DNA of 13,918 nt. Source: Chrysochromulina parva. Taxonomy: Eukaryota; Haptophyta; Prymnesiales; Chrysochromulinaceae. Made by a program: the position numbers and the translations under genes. The stretch spans positions 1-13,918 of the forward strand of contig PJAB01001521.1 in NCBI GenBank assembly GCA_002887195.1, written 5' to 3'. The notes under the pieces were generated by a model. That model searched no databases. It was not told the origin of the DNA and saw nothing but the letters and a program-made list of their open reading frames with translations. Numbering within the stretch: the first letter of the stretch is position 1; the number at the start of each line of letters is the position of its first letter. This document shows, piece by piece, positions 13,224 through 13,918 of this stretch.

Positions 13224-13243
13224 AGACGCCCGATGCCACTTGC

Positions 13244-13812
13244 CTATTTTGGAACCTCCCGAACGGCCGCGGTGACACCGGCGGCGTCCACTTCGGCTTC
13301 GGGGGTGGGGGCGCTGGCGGGGGCGGCGGGGGCGGCGGCGGCGGCGGCGGCGGCGCGTTGGGCGTCGGTTGGGTTCCATGCGGCGTTGATGAAGGCGTCG
13401 TAATCGACCGACTTGGAGTACGGGCGTGGTCCGAGGATGGAGACGAGCTCCTCGGTGCCAATCACCTGATGAGGGAGGCCATCAGGGGCCATCAGAGGTC
13501 ATCAGAGGGGCCATCAGAGAGGGGATGGAGACGAGGTTCCTCGGTTGCCTAATTAGGTACCTCCTTCTCGAGGAGCGCCGTGGCGAGCGCGATCAGCTGC
13601 TCCTTGCGCTCCGTCAACATCTGGAGCGATCTCGTGTAGTGGCGCTCGACTAATTTGGAAGCTTCGGAGTCGATGAGCCGTGCGGTCTTCTCGGAGAAGG
13701 GCTTGTAGAGCGTGTTGTCGTCGGAGGCGAAGGAGAGGGGACCGACGGCCGCGTTCATGCCGTAGTTGGTGATCATGCCGTAGGCCATCTTGGTAACCCG
13801 CTCGAGGTCGTT
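13244..13812 (-). CDS. AFG3: C-terminal exons of an AFG3/FtsH-type mitochondrial m-AAA protease (5' part outside the window)
   Basis: Two exons, 13812-13561 (84 codons) and 13465-13244 (73 codons plus stop), in phase. The m-AAA protease is a membrane-bound ATP-dependent zinc metalloprotease (AAA plus peptidase M41 domains) of the mitochondrial inner membrane, degrading misfolded membrane proteins and processing others. Visible here is the end of the M41 domain: NDLERVTKMAYGMITNYGMN, then KPFSEKTARLIDSEASKLVE, LTERKEQLIALATALLEKE|V, and the typical LGPRPYSKSVDYDAFI close to the C-terminus. The AAA module and the HExxH motif lie upstream, beyond 13918. The acceptor of the first visible exon is CCTCTTCACAG|AACGAC. 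The C-terminus carries an Ala-rich insertion coded by a GCC/GCG microsatellite (plus-strand 13320-13355). The stop at 13246-13244 could be replaced if a further intron starts at GAG|GTTCCAAAATAGG. Identity is secure; an AFG3 rather than plastid FtsH assignment rests on the LGPRPY tail. Confidence 0.92.
13466..13560 (-). other. AFG3 intron with TGATGGCC repeats
   Basis: The donor is GAG|GTACCTAATTAGG and the acceptor GGCCTCCCTCATCAG|GTGATT, 95 nt. Joining gives EKE|VIGTEELV, the expected family sequence. The 3' half has four CTGATGRCC-type units in gene-sense polarity. Confidence 0.9.
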
Positions 13813-13918
13813 CTGTGAAGAGGGGGCACAGAGAGGGGGGGGAGGGCATCAGAGATGGGGGGCACCAGGAGGGGGGGCATCAGAGATGGGGGTCAACAGA
13901 GGGGATCATCAGAGGGGG
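13813..13918 (-). repeat. 3' part of an upstream AFG3 intron, CCCCTCTGATG repeats
   Basis: Runs off the window. Gene-sense units are (C)nTCTGATG and CTGTTGACC, ending GTGCCCCCTCTTCACAG. The tract is strongly pyrimidine-rich. Confidence 0.85.

Overview
This is a nuclear, GC-rich, intron-dense piece of a eukaryotic genome. Evidence: a tRNA gene with a canonical anticodon-loop intron, spliceosomal introns in nearly every gene, and eukaryotic core genes (SPT4 of the DSIF elongation factor, an AFG3-type mitochondrial m-AAA protease, an organelle-targeted ribosomal protein uS15). The composition, dense short introns and intron-resident repeats suggest a unicellular alga or related protist, perhaps a haptophyte, but I cannot fix the lineage from sequence alone.

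Layout. 180-293 (-): tRNA-Gln(TTG) with a 42-nt intron. 555-1106 (+): SPT4, three exons. 1534-2995 (+): coiled-coil protein ending in a Cys-rich tail, three exons. 2987-3417: three different tandem repeats in the convergent gap. 3753-8297 (-): a modelled 13-exon gene for an unfamiliar protein with two hydrophobic segments and a WW domain split by a GC-AG intron. 8438-9885 (+): organellar uS15, four exons, divergent from the previous gene across 140 bp. 10185-11928 (+): leader intron, then an unfamiliar Pro/Ser-rich protein. 11929-13243: no convincing gene, several short repeats. 13244 to the window end (-): last two exons of an AFG3/FtsH-like protease.

The main signal is in the introns. In the 3753-8297 gene, seven of twelve introns end in copies of one short element: a TTGCATGCAA palindrome, then GTGCTCACCACGGCGCC, then a C-rich stretch running into TCCCCACAG. 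All are in sense orientation and abut the acceptor. Several are flanked by 18-29 bp direct duplications of the adjoining exon. Two arrangements leave AG directly against GT (zero-length-exon or recursive splice sites). One antisense copy sits inside an exon, flanked by a 29-bp duplication and kept in frame. This fits introner-like elements: short sequences that create introns on insertion and duplicate their target. A second intron class, in several genes and always in the same polarity to transcription, consists of CTGATGACC/CTGATTGCC/CTGAGTGCC arrays ending in (T)CATCAG; many units carry a CTGAT branch-point-like motif. uS15 carries a 53-bp tandem array that copies an exon-intron junction.

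The genes do not form one pathway. SPT4 is nuclear transcription; uS15 and AFG3 are organelle biogenesis and quality control. The shared theme is intron birth and intron-resident repeats. Splice sites were set by reading-frame continuity, GT/GC-AG borders and remembered family sequences; no alignment or transcript data were available.
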